From Gilliamella sp. wkB171 (GTDB taxonomy: Bacteria > Pseudomonadota > Gammaproteobacteria > Enterobacterales > Orbaceae): a stretch of 64,000 nt of DNA. Positions 52,738 to 62,148 of this stretch are shown here, one piece after another; the stretch's first letter is position 1, and each line of letters opens with the position of its first letter. A model generated the notes under the pieces. It ran no database searches and was not told where the DNA came from. It worked only from the letters and a program-made list of their open reading frames with translations. The DNA lies in assembly GCF_001693755.1 (NCBI RefSeq), contig NZ_LYST01000021.1, positions 1 through 64,000 of the forward strand, in the 5' to 3' direction. A program made the translations under genes and the position numbers.

Positions 52738-55700
52738 TTAAACAATTCTTTGCAATTGTGTATACTTTAACGAACTCACCATAAAATGCAAACGATTGAG
52801 TACATTGACTTCACCGGCGCCGTCATCAAAATCCAAATAGAGCAAATTGAGCTTAGGATTAAAATCACGCATCCGTTTTTCAACACCTTTTGACACCACA
52901 TGATTAGCAATACAACCAAACGGTTGAAAGCTAATAACATTATTAATGCCATATTCAGCAAAAGTCATAATACCGGCAGGAATCAACCAACCTTCGCCAA
53001 ATTGATTGGCTAAATTAAGAATTTGCTCGGCTTTTTTAGCGATATCACGAATATTATGAAACGGTTGATAATATTTAAAATGCGATAAAATTTGATTAGT
53101 TTTATTAATATAGCGTTGAGCCACTTTTTCAAAAAAGAACAGTAAAGATGATAGATAACTTTTTGGTAAAAGATGATTATCAATATTACTGTCATAATTG
53201 ACAAACACTTGAGCAAAAAATTCAATCATGGGTGGAATTACTGGCTCAATCCCCTGATCGACTAACCATTCGACACTATGCTGATTACCAAAGCTGTTAT
53301 ATTTTACATAGATTTCACCAACAATCCCTATTTGTGGGCAATCTTTATTGACGGTTTCAACCTGATTAAAATGCTCAACAGCTTGCGCCAATAACGCATA
53401 AATCGCTTTATGCCCTTTCTGCTCATTAAGTAGCTGCTCTAGCTTTCTAAGATACAGCTCTTTGAGTTGATTAGCCTGTTGTTTTACTTTGGCTCTAGGT
53501 GCGACTGCGTAATACATTTTCGATAGTGAATCAGCAAATAGCATAGCAAAAAAAGTAGTTGGCAAAGTTTTAAGCCAATTAATTTTAAAGCCAGGTTGTT
53601 CACTTGCATTCATATTATCGGTACTAAGTGACACAATCGGCACATCTTCAAAACCATTACTAATCATGGCTTTTTTGATCAATGATAGATAACTGCTCGC
53701 TCGACACTGTCCACCCGTTTGCGTAATACCGATTGCCACTTCATCACGATTATATTTACCTGATCGTAACGCTTTTATCACATCGCCAACAATTATCGTT
53801 GCAGGGTAGCAAATTTCGTTATTACAGTACTTTAATCCCCATTCAACCGAACTTTTATCTGGTTTTGGCAAAGTTTCTAGCTTATAACCTGATAATGCAA
53901 AAATCGGCGGTAACAATGGTGAATAAAAATCAGAAATAAATGGCGCTAAAATAGTACGACGCTGTTTATCCTTTTTACTGAAAACTGCCGTTTTTTTACG
54001 TTCTACGGTTTTCAATGGTTGATGTTGATTCATACGAATTGATTCGATAATCGATCGTAAGCGTAAACGGACAGAACCCGTTGCGGTGATCTCATCTACA
54101 CGAATAATCGTGCAAGTTTTCCCTTTCGATTCTAAAATTGCTTTACACTCATCAGTGACAATCGCATCAGGCCCACAACCAAATGAATTGAGTTGTACAA
54201 ATTGAATATTACTCGGTTGCTGTGCAACAAATGAAGCCGCAGCATATAAACGGTTTGGATAGCTCCATTGCGAACAAATTTGCAGTTCTGGCGATAATTG
54301 ATTAATGGCACCTAATACCGAATCTTCGGTAATGACATCACAGCCGAGCGCATTTAAAATTTCTGGTGTTTTATGATTAATTAAACTATCACTATGATAA
54401 GGTCGTCCAGCTAAAATAAAGACATAGCGCCCGGTTTGTTTGGCATTATTGAGTACTTCAACCGCTTTGCTGTATAAATCATGTTTAAACTCAGCTTGCG
54501 CGATTAATGCAGCTTCAAACGCTTTGTTGGCAACTTTCTTGTCGATACCTAACGAAGTTAAATAATTGATACAGCCTTTTCTAAGTAACTTACTATTGGT
54601 AAAGTTAATAACTGGATAATCTAATGGTATGTTAAATTTTTCTTCGGGATTAATCGCACTGTGGATCACTTCAGCATAACTACTGACAATTGGACAATTA
54701 TAGCTATTCACAGCATTGTCAAACTGGGCTGATTCAAACACAACCATCGGCATAAAAATACGATCGACTTTCTGCTCAATCAACTCCATGATATGACCGT
54801 GCACTAATTTTGCCGGAAAGCAAATGCTATCAGACATTACCGTTCCAGCCCCTTTTTCATAAATATTTTGTGTCGAAAAAGGTGAAAGTGTCACGTTTAT
54901 ACCACTTTGTGTCAATAATGTATGCCAAAAAGGGAAGTTTTCATATTGTCCTAATACACGAGGAATACCAATATTAATTTTAGCATCGGCATTAACCACA
55001 TTAGTTCGTTTAAATAAAAGATCATTTTTATAATCAAACATATTAAACGAGCTATTATCGCGATATTGATTATTACTTAAAAAACGTTCACATTTATTAC
55101 CCGAATAGTAACGTTGACCATTGGCAAATCGATAGATGATAATATCGCATTTATTTTCACAACCTTTGCAGCGAGACGGTTTAGCTTTATTGTCTTCAGC
55201 TTTGTGCAGATTATCTAAACCAATAAATTGCGAAGCTGTAGGTTGCGCTAGATAATGGTTTTTAGCGACCAACGCTGCCCCATAAGCCCCCATTAACTCA
55301 GGAATATTAGAACTGGTAATTTGCGCACCAGTTAACTGTTCTAATGCTCTAAATACTGCAGGATTTTTAAAAGTACCGCCCTGCACCACAATATGATCAC
55401 CCAGTTTACGCATATCATGCAGTTTCAGCACTTTATGAATGGCATTTTTAATCACAGAAAACGCCAGTCCTGCCGAAATATCACCCATGGTGGCATTTTC
55501 ACGCAATGCCTGCTTCACTTTAGAATTCATAAAAACAGTACAGCGTGTACCTAAATCGCATGGATTAGAAGATTTACACGCGGCATCAGCAAAATCAATA
55601 GTATTAGAGTTAAGTGATTTGGCAAAAGTCTCAATAAACGATCCACAACCCGATGAACATGCTTCGTTTAATTCGATATGATTAACCACACCATTAGCAA

Positions 55701-57012
55701 TAAAAATGGCTTTCATATCTTGACCACCAATATCCATCACAAAACTGACATCAGGATCGATATGTTTAGCCGCAGCAAAATGCGCCATGGTTTCGACCAA
55801 ACCGTCATCAATAGCAAAAGCGGCTTTTAATAGTTCTTCACCATAACCGGTCACACCTGTGCGAGCAATAATAATCTCTTTACCTGATGCAGTAATTTCA
55901 TCTTTTAATTTAGTTAAGCCATGAATTAAAGCGCTAATCGACTGGCCATTGTTTGGTGCATAATGTGTAAATAACAACTCATTGTCTTCACTAACAAGCG
56001 TAATTTTGGTGGTAGTAGAGCCACTGTCAATGCCTAAAAAAGCATTCTGTTTTTGATAATCGGCTAAATTGCATCTAGCAATTTCGATATATTTGCGCTT
56101 CTTTTTCCAATTATCAAATGACAACGACTCATTAAACAGCGGTTTTAATCTAAATGATTCATTAACTTTAATTTGAGTAGAAGCATTTAATCGTGCAATA
56201 AAATCTGTCAACGAAAGCTCGGTTCGCTCAATAATATGAATTGCCGCCCCCCAAGCGGAAAGTAAGGTCGGATGATCAGTGGTAACAACCTGATCATCCG
56301 TTAATTTTAACGTATTTAGTGCTGCTTTACCTAACGTTGGGATAAATGAGAAAGGACCACCAATTAACATCACTTTTGGCACAATATCATAGCCACGAGC
56401 CAAGGTGTTGACTAGCTGAATACACACGGCATGTAAAACCGAATAAGCGATGTTTTCTTTCGAGACATTACGGCTAATTAAATTTTGGACATCAGTTTTG
56501 GCAAAAACACCACAACGAGAAGCGATAGGAAAAATTTGGTCATGATTTTGAGCAAGCGCATCAAACTGCTGAACAGGCGTATTAAGCAAAGTTGCCATCT
56601 GATCGATAAATGCGCCGGTTCCCCCTGCACAGCTACCATTCATTCGAATATCGGGTGGTCGATCAGGAAAAAAGAAGATCATCTTACTATCTTCACCACC
56701 AATATCTATCAACGTTCGTACTTCAGGATATTTGCGTTGTACCACTTCCGATGCCGCAACCACCTCTTGAATAAAAGCGATATCGGCTTTTTCGGAAATG
56801 CCCATCCCAGCAGAACCCGTCACTTTTACGGAAAGGCGTATATCATCGCCAAGCTTCTGTTTAATTTCACTCAGCAATTGAAGTACTGTTGCCACGATAT
56901 GCGTATTATGGCGCACATAATTGGTATAAACAAAATTGTCATGCTCATCTAACACAACGCATTTTGCTGTAGTTGAACCCACATCCAATCCGAGCCTATA
57001 TATTTTTGACAT
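52738..57012 (-). CDS. Acyl-CoA dehydratase activase-related fusion protein
   Basis: A 1424-residue cytosolic fusion with two ASKHA ATPase domains related to BadF/BadG/HgdC activases: the first starts RLGLDVGSTTAKCVVLD, the second FLGIDSGSTTTKITLVSED near residue 330. Each carries its iron-sulfur cysteine loop (NGSCAGGTGAFIDQMA; NEACSSGCGSFIETFA). A cysteine cluster (CKGCENKCD, about 614) follows, then a DUF2229 region (IGIPRVLGQYENFPFWHTLL) and a C-terminal half like the 2-hydroxyglutaryl-CoA dehydratase subunit (NSFGCGPDAIVTDECKAIL; FQPFGCIANHVV). Activases use ATP to fire electrons into radical dehydratases. Such fusions are widespread in fermenters but their substrate is unknown; no acyl-CoA enzyme is adjacent. 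Confidence 0.88.
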   Translation of the reverse strand: MSKIYRLGLDVGSTTAKCVVLDEHDNFVYTNYVRHNTHIVATVLQLLSEIKQKLGDDIRLSVKVTGSAGMGISEKADIAFIQEVVAASEVVQRKYPEVRTLIDIGGEDSKMIFFFPDRPPDIRMNGSCAGGTGAFIDQMATLLNTPVQQFDALAQNHDQIFPIASRCGVFAKTDVQNLISRNVSKENIAYSVLHAVCIQLVNTLARGYDIVPKVMLIGGPFSFIPTLGKAALNTLKLTDDQVVTTDHPTLLSAWGAAIHIIERTELSLTDFIARLNASTQIKVNESFRLKPLFNESLSFDNWKKKRKYIEIARCNLADYQKQNAFLGIDSGSTTTKITLVSEDNELLFTHYAPNNGQSISALIHGLTKLKDEITASGKEIIIARTGVTGYGEELLKAAFAIDDGLVETMAHFAAAKHIDPDVSFVMDIGGQDMKAIFIANGVVNHIELNEACSSGCGSFIETFAKSLNSNTIDFADAACKSSNPCDLGTRCTVFMNSKVKQALRENATMGDISAGLAFSVIKNAIHKVLKLHDMRKLGDHIVVQGGTFKNPAVFRALEQLTGAQITSSNIPELMGAYGAALVAKNHYLAQPTASQFIGLDNLHKAEDNKAKPSRCKGCENKCDIIIYRFANGQRYYSGNKCERFLSNNQYRDNSSFNMFDYKNDLLFKRTNVVNADAKINIGIPRVLGQYENFPFWHTLLTQSGINVTLSPFSTQNIYEKGAGTVMSDSICFPAKLVHGHIMELIEQKVDRIFMPMVVFESAQFDNAVNSYNCPIVSSYAEVIHSAINPEEKFNIPLDYPVINFTNSKLLRKGCINYLTSLGIDKKVANKAFEAALIAQAEFKHDLYSKAVEVLNNAKQTGRYVFILAGRPYHSDSLINHKTPEILNALGCDVITEDSVLGAINQLSPELQICSQWSYPNRLYAAASFVAQQPSNIQFVQLNSFGCGPDAIVTDECKAILESKGKTCTIIRVDEITATGSVRLRLRSIIESIRMNQHQPLKTVERKKTAVFSKKDKQRRTILAPFISDFYSPLLPPIFALSGYKLETLPKPDKSSVEWGLKYCNNEICYPATIIVGDVIKALRSGKYNRDEVAIGITQTGGQCRASSYLSLIKKAMISNGFEDVPIVSLSTDNMNASEQPGFKINWLKTLPTTFFAMLFADSLSKMYYAVAPRAKVKQQANQLKELYLRKLEQLLNEQKGHKAIYALLAQAVEHFNQVETVNKDCPQIGIVGEIYVKYNSFGNQHSVEWLVDQGIEPVIPPMIEFFAQVFVNYDSNIDNHLLPKSYLSSLLFFFEKVAQRYINKTNQILSHFKYYQPFHNIRDIAKKAEQILNLANQFGEGWLIPAGIMTFAEYGINNVISFQPFGCIANHVVSKGVEKRMRDFNPKLNLLYLDFDDGAGEVNVLNRLHFMVSSLKYTQLQRIV

Positions 57013-57304
57013 AATAAACTCACATCTTATTAATTTAGATTTAATTTATTACAAGATATGTAATAAATCTCAAATTATTAATTTTATTTTTATATAAATC
57101 ATTATAACCAATTCTTGGTTCTTTTTAATAGGGATGGATAAAAAATCCCCTAAAACAAAAGTAATACACAATAATAATTTATCTCAAGAAGGCTTGATGT
57201 GATTTGTAATTTTGTCTAAAACTAATCGGAATCTGACCCATATCATACAAATACAGGTCATAACAAATATAAAATAATCAGTAATCTAATGAGTTTGCAA
57301 CGGC

Positions 57305-58024
57305 TTAAAGCGCTTTTTCTAAACCTTGTTTAGCAATGGTAATCACATTTTTTAAATCGACACCTTGAGCTTTAGCAGCAAAAATACAGCCACAATAACA
57401 TTGACGATAAACATCGTATTCTTTGCATAACTCAATAGAACGTTTATAGCCATTGTTCTTTTTAAAATCAGAAGGGAGATAATTAACAGAAAAGATCTCT
57501 TGGATCTCAAATCCTAATTCATTAATTTTTTGACTGTTCTTTTTAGGACTGAGCGTCAATGCACTAGCAAAATAGTCAAATCCTAACTCTTGCGCCTTAA
57601 TTGCCGCCAAATCTAAACGCATTTTATAACAAATATGGCAACGCTCACCGCCTTCGGGGGCATCTCGCAAATGACCAACCTGCTTAATAAACTCTGCTGG
57701 CTGATAAGGTGCTTCTAAAAATTGCACGTTATTTCCCGTCTTTTGATTAAAATCAGCAATAAATTTTTGTTGCACCACACTTCGATATTCATATTCAACG
57801 CGTGGATGAATATTAGAATTAGCAAAATAGATAGTAATATCCGCATATTGTGCCAAATACTCCAGCACATAAGTACTACAAGGCGCACAACAGCTGTGAA
57901 TTAATAATTTAGGACGAACCGCACCAGACTCCCAATCGGCAATGACTTCTTTTAAAACGGAATCATAATTAACTTTATTATGTGGATTTAATTTATCAAG
58001 AATTGTTTTCGCATTAATTAACAT
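57305..58024 (-). CDS. queH: Epoxyqueuosine reductase QueH
   Basis: Last step of queuosine synthesis in tRNA: reduces epoxyqueuosine, as an alternative to the cobalamin enzyme QueG. The 239-residue product has HSCCAPCSTYVLEYL (C45, C46, C49), YFANSNIHPRVEY, the GGERCHICYKMRLDLAA pair and the C-terminal YRQCYCGCIFA cluster; these cysteines hold the iron-sulfur cluster and redox pair. It is a single gene. Its presence suggests that QueG may be missing, which the rest of the genome would show. Confidence 0.92.
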   Translation of the reverse strand: MLINAKTILDKLNPHNKVNYDSVLKEVIADWESGAVRPKLLIHSCCAPCSTYVLEYLAQYADITIYFANSNIHPRVEYEYRSVVQQKFIADFNQKTGNNVQFLEAPYQPAEFIKQVGHLRDAPEGGERCHICYKMRLDLAAIKAQELGFDYFASALTLSPKKNSQKINELGFEIQEIFSVNYLPSDFKKNNGYKRSIELCKEYDVYRQCYCGCIFAAKAQGVDLKNVITIAKQGLEKAL

Positions 58025-58185
58025 GAGGACTCATTTATTATTTTGATGATAGTAGTCATTATTGGTCGCTATAATATAGCGTTATAGATTTACGTCAAGA
58101 TAAACACACCAGTTTTTATACTGAAACACATATATTTCCTTAAACTTTCCGGCAAATTTATTACCTAAAGTGAGTTCAATATTTG

Positions 58186-59145
58186 TTAACTATTTTCGCA
58201 TAGTGCTAATAGATCTTCATAAGTTAACTTATGCTTATTGCTTTTACACCAGCTTGCCGCTTGCTTTGCCAATGCTGCTTCGAGTGATCGACTTAATTTA
58301 AATGGACGAATGGCTTTTTTTGAAAAATTAAAAAGAAACACATCTTTTTGCGATTGGCTAGGATAGATGCCTAGACAATAAAAAAACTCAATCTCTTTAC
58401 CTTGGTTATTCATACATAAAATTAGCTGATTTACGCTAAAATCCTTTTCATATTCTTTTTCAACTAGTAAGCAATCGCGGTTCATATCAAATTTTATAGT
58501 TGGATGCTCTCTGGCGACGACTTCTTCAGCCACTTGTTCATCCTCATCGCTTAGATAAGAATCCCAAACCAAAAGTCCTAATTCAATCAGTGGATTTATT
58601 GCTAAATAATTGGCTAAAGTTGGAATTGATGCTTTTGTAATACTTTGATGTAGGGTTTTATAATTCTGTAAATATCGATCAAATTTTTGATCACTTGACT
58701 TTACCACTTCTGGTAATTGTTTGAGTTGTTCGACATCAACTAAATAATCTGCATACAGTTTTTTGTTTTGTATCATTACACATGTGTCACGAGTAAGACC
58801 GATACCTGTGTTAGTAAAATTTGCACTACCAATAATCACCTTTTCTGGCTCTGTTTCAGGCTGAATCAAATAGAGTTTCCAATGGATACTCTGATTATAG
58901 CGAAAATCGACATAAAAACTAAATTTATCACAATTTTGCGCTTTTTGCTGGCAAAACTTAATAAAATCAATCGAGTTAAAAGCATCAATGGTGCTGATAA
59001 TCAGTTCCAACTCGATATTGTTATCTTCAAGTAACCGTTCTACTATCATTTCAGTATGACTGGCAAAAGCAGAAACAATGCTAATTTTTTTATTGCCCTT
59101 TTTTAATAATGCATTTTTTAAATCATCATTATGAAGAATTTTCAT
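58186..59145 (-). CDS. Phospholipase D-like domain protein (putative nuclease)
   Basis: A 319-residue protein with one PLD-type half-site. IHWKLYLIQPETEPEKVIIGSANFTNTGIG (about residues 92-121) matches the HxK...GSxNxT(xx)G pattern, with the usual aspartate replaced. Such single-motif proteins act as dimers, often as nucleases (BfiI/NgoFVII-like) and sometimes next to helicases in defence islands; none is present here. The start at 59145 has AAGGAAAA upstream and is preferred to one 30 bases earlier. The C-terminal half is not recognised. Confidence 0.7.
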   Translation of the reverse strand: MKILHNDDLKNALLKKGNKKISIVSAFASHTEMIVERLLEDNNIELELIISTIDAFNSIDFIKFCQQKAQNCDKFSFYVDFRYNQSIHWKLYLIQPETEPEKVIIGSANFTNTGIGLTRDTCVMIQNKKLYADYLVDVEQLKQLPEVVKSSDQKFDRYLQNYKTLHQSITKASIPTLANYLAINPLIELGLLVWDSYLSDEDEQVAEEVVAREHPTIKFDMNRDCLLVEKEYEKDFSVNQLILCMNNQGKEIEFFYCLGIYPSQSQKDVFLFNFSKKAIRPFKLSRSLEAALAKQAASWCKSNKHKLTYEDLLALCENS

Positions 59146-59508
59146 ACTTTTCCTTATCTTTTTTCGACTTAACACGCTTTACCCTAAAACTAGCAAGACT
59201 ACCAAACTTTAACTGCCAATGAACAAGAAATAAATCGGTAACCGTTATCAGTAATAGTAAACACTGATTAACAGCTACACTATTTGTTATTACATCTCCA
59301 GTCATCAAAATAGTATAAAAGATGAAAAAAATAACATATTAAAAATATCGCTTTCTTAATCCAAGCATGCATTTAATTCTTTTTAGCGTCAATATAATAA
59401 AAGTTAGTTTTATTATTATGTTATTTTTTAAAACACGCATTCATTTTTGTTCAATAAAGGAGTTATAATTATCACAATAATTTTCAGTTATAAGATTTAG
59501 GCTTCCAA
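59146..59508. other. Divergent intergenic region
   Basis: About 360 A+T-rich bases between the PLD-like gene and the MATE gene. A good AGGAG at 59457-59461 is not followed by a usable start codon in any open frame. No other signal is clear. Confidence 0.4.
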
Positions 59509-60921
59509 TTGAATGTTCAACTCATTAACCGTTTAAAAAACCTGCAATTATATAAAAAAAGACATTCAAATAGTGTACTACTATGGCGTGAAATTTACCC
59601 ATTAGCTATGCCAATCTTTATAGAAAATCTTTCAGTGATATTGATGGGTATTTTTAGTACCTTTTTAGTTAGCTGGATAGGTAAAGCACAAATGGCAGCT
59701 GTCGGTTTAGCTGAAAGCTTTAATATGATTATCATGTCATTTTTTATGGCAGTAGCATTAGGAACCTCTGTAGTCGTTGCGTTTAGCTTAGGTCGTCATA
59801 ATCGTAAAAAAGCGGTTTTCGCCGCCAGACAATCCATTACCCTATTGGTATTAGTATCCGTGCTACTATTTGTTTTTGTCGAATTTTCGGGCTATTGGAT
59901 TGTTGATATCATTGCTGGAAAAGCTGATCCCGAAGTTAAAAATCTGACATTAACTTTTCTTAGGCTAACAGTTTTAGGTTACCCAGCTTTAGCGTTTATT
60001 TTAGTGGGATGTGGTGCATTAAGAGGCGCAGGCAATACCAAACTGCCAATGTACCTAAACATCATTATGAATATTCTGAATATCTCGATTAGTTATGTAC
60101 TTATCTATGGTATAGGCGGTTGGCAAGGTTTAGGTTTTATCGGTGCTGGCATTGGTCTGACCACCTCACGTTATTGTGGTATGTTTTTTATATTATTAGT
60201 ACTAACTATTAAGCCAAGTCGAGCACTATTTATTCCATTTAGAAGTTACTTCCATTCATTTAATGCTAAAATTTTGATTGATATTCTCAGCATCGGTATT
60301 CCAGCTAGTGTTGAATCAGTTATGTTTAATGTTGGCAAATTACTGACGCAAACGTTTGTTGCCGGTATGGGCACATCGACTATTGCCGCTAACTTTATCG
60401 CATTTTCAATTGCAGGACTGCTTAATTTGCCGGGAGGGACTTTAGGAGCAACCTCAACCATTATTGTTGGTAAACGCCTTGGTATGGGGCAAATCTACCA
60501 ACCAACCAGACAACTAAAATTTATTTTTCAGTTTACCAATATATTACTCTGTTTGATTGCATTTGTGACAATGCCCTTTGCAGGCCTACTTAGTTCACTC
60601 TACACAAATGATCCTGAAGTTATCCAAATATCAAAACATTTATTGTGGTTAAATGCTCTATTTACCCCATTTTGGGCCTCTTCTTTTGTGTTACCTTATG
60701 GGTTTAAAGGTGCCAAAGATGCCAGTTATACTATGTGGGTCGCAATCGGTAGTATGTGGATGTGCCGAATTGTTGTTGGGTATCTATTTGGTGTCTATTT
60801 TGGCTTTGGTGTGATTGGCGTGTGGTTTGGAATGTTTCTTGATTGGATCATTAGAAGTATATTTTTCTACTATCGATTAGTCAGTGGTAAATGGCTATGG
60901 CGACATCAAAAACACAATTAA
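59509..60921 (+). CDS. MATE family efflux transporter
   Basis: Multidrug/toxin extrusion family exporter of 470 residues with 12 helices. It has the early PLAMPIFIENLSVILMGIFSTFLVSWIGKAQMAAVGLAESF and the GAGNTKLPMYLNIIMNILNISISYVLIYG repeat signature, plus RGAGNT at the domain junction. Exports cationic compounds by H+ or Na+ antiport. The start is uncertain: I take the TTG at 59509, since no ATG occurs in frame until residue 34, inside the first helix. No regulator is adjacent. Confidence 0.88.
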   Translation: MNVQLINRLKNLQLYKKRHSNSVLLWREIYPLAMPIFIENLSVILMGIFSTFLVSWIGKAQMAAVGLAESFNMIIMSFFMAVALGTSVVVAFSLGRHNRKKAVFAARQSITLLVLVSVLLFVFVEFSGYWIVDIIAGKADPEVKNLTLTFLRLTVLGYPALAFILVGCGALRGAGNTKLPMYLNIIMNILNISISYVLIYGIGGWQGLGFIGAGIGLTTSRYCGMFFILLVLTIKPSRALFIPFRSYFHSFNAKILIDILSIGIPASVESVMFNVGKLLTQTFVAGMGTSTIAANFIAFSIAGLLNLPGGTLGATSTIIVGKRLGMGQIYQPTRQLKFIFQFTNILLCLIAFVTMPFAGLLSSLYTNDPEVIQISKHLLWLNALFTPFWASSFVLPYGFKGAKDASYTMWVAIGSMWMCRIVVGYLFGVYFGFGVIGVWFGMFLDWIIRSIFFYYRLVSGKWLWRHQKHN

Positions 60922-61965
60922 CTATAAGTTTTCTAATTGAACTATTTTAATTGTTCATGATAACGGGTGGTTTAATTAGGATTTAACTATCGACTATATA
61001 ATTATCAGCTAAAGGTATTTAAATTTTGTAATCAAAAATTTGTTATTAACCACTAGTAAAACTCTGTTCAAAGGTAGCATAAGTTATCGTTTTAAATAAA
61101 TCATTTTTTGATTAAATAACTTTTTTCATCACACATATTGTTACTATTTTATTTTCATCATGTTAATAACAACCTAAATCCAATACAGTTATTGGGATTT
61201 GCGTGAGTCATAAATTTATCAGTAGTCCACCAAATTTATATACTTAAATTATCAAAATCCAGCAAAATATTGTTAGTAACGTAGCACAATGAATACCCCT
61301 TTTTTTGCGAATAATATCCGAAGTATTGTATGGCAGACATCAATTAACGTTGAGTTATCATAGCAATATCAAATTGTGTTTATATCTTGGTACCATTTCG
61401 ACTATGAGCACATTAACAACAGTTTTCAAAATTAACAGCATCATAGGCCTATAAAAAAATCCCAATATTTCAATCCCTAATCAAATGCAGACATAAAAAT
61501 CCTGCTATTGTTAAGCGAAATACATTGAATAAAACGCTTTTTTAAGTAATAAAAAATAAATTAATTACCGGCTGGATTTTTTGGCTTGTAAATAACTATG
61601 TCGAAAACAACTATTCAACACACAGCGATGAAGCGACTGAAAACATATTATCTATTACAAGCAAGAAATGGACAAAAAATTTTTTGTCGTTTGTCAATTT
61701 GAAGATAATTTAGTTAAGCCTTAAAATTGGTTCACTTTAAATCACAAGGCATCGTTACAGCTAAATTTTTTCACATTAATATAATGTCCCAAAATTGTAA
61801 TAGCATAAATTTATACTAATTAACTTTTGTAATAACTAACTTTTCAAGGATGGATAGCGTTAAAAAAGCGCGATTATTCCTTTAATTACTCAATTAGTTA
61901 TTAGATGATTTTCCATAGCTTTACTTTTTATCATTCGCTAGATAATTAAATATCACAATAAAATT

Positions 61966-61981
61966 TGTGATATTTATCACA
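61966..61981. promoter_or_regulatory. CRP-like site upstream of the sugar transporter
   Basis: TGTGATATTTATCACA is a perfect TGTGA-N6-TCACA dyad. It lies about 170 bases before the transporter start codon. Catabolite control of a pentoside transporter fits, but the distance requires a promoter around 62020-62060 that I cannot define. Confidence 0.6.
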
Positions 61982-62103
61982 TTAACCATATATCGTAATT
62001 TCAGTACGCAAAATCATAATATTGTTTTGATAATGAATTTTATACACTCAATCCATCGTTGTTTATTTTCAATAATTCGAAATAGAAACAAATATGCTTA
62101 AAA

Positions 62104-62120
62104 ACTGTTTAGAAAACAGT
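62104..62120. promoter_or_regulatory. Short palindrome before the transporter gene
   Basis: ACTGTTT and AAACAGT flank a 3-base centre, 29 bases before the start codon. It could be a repressor operator or a 5' UTR hairpin; no regulator gene is in view. Confidence 0.4.
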
Positions 62121-62148
62121 GTGTTTATATAATTATAAGGAGATAATG

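Larger units (their letters stand above)
60922..62148. other. 1.2-kb non-coding region upstream of the pentoside locus
   Basis: The longest gap in the window. I find no gene, RNA or clear remnant. A 60-codon open stretch around 61560-61730 has no family resemblance. The right end holds a CRP-like site (61966-61981) and a hairpin (62104-62120), listed separately. Confidence 0.45.

Noticed and set aside
54882-54894. Second matS site in the activase-like gene
   Set aside because: It differs from the consensus at one fixed position and lies within a coding region, so I do not list it as a site.
61560-61730. Possible gene remnant of about 55 codons
   Set aside because: No motif, no start or ribosome-binding site and no resemblance to a known family; too weak to list as a pseudogene.
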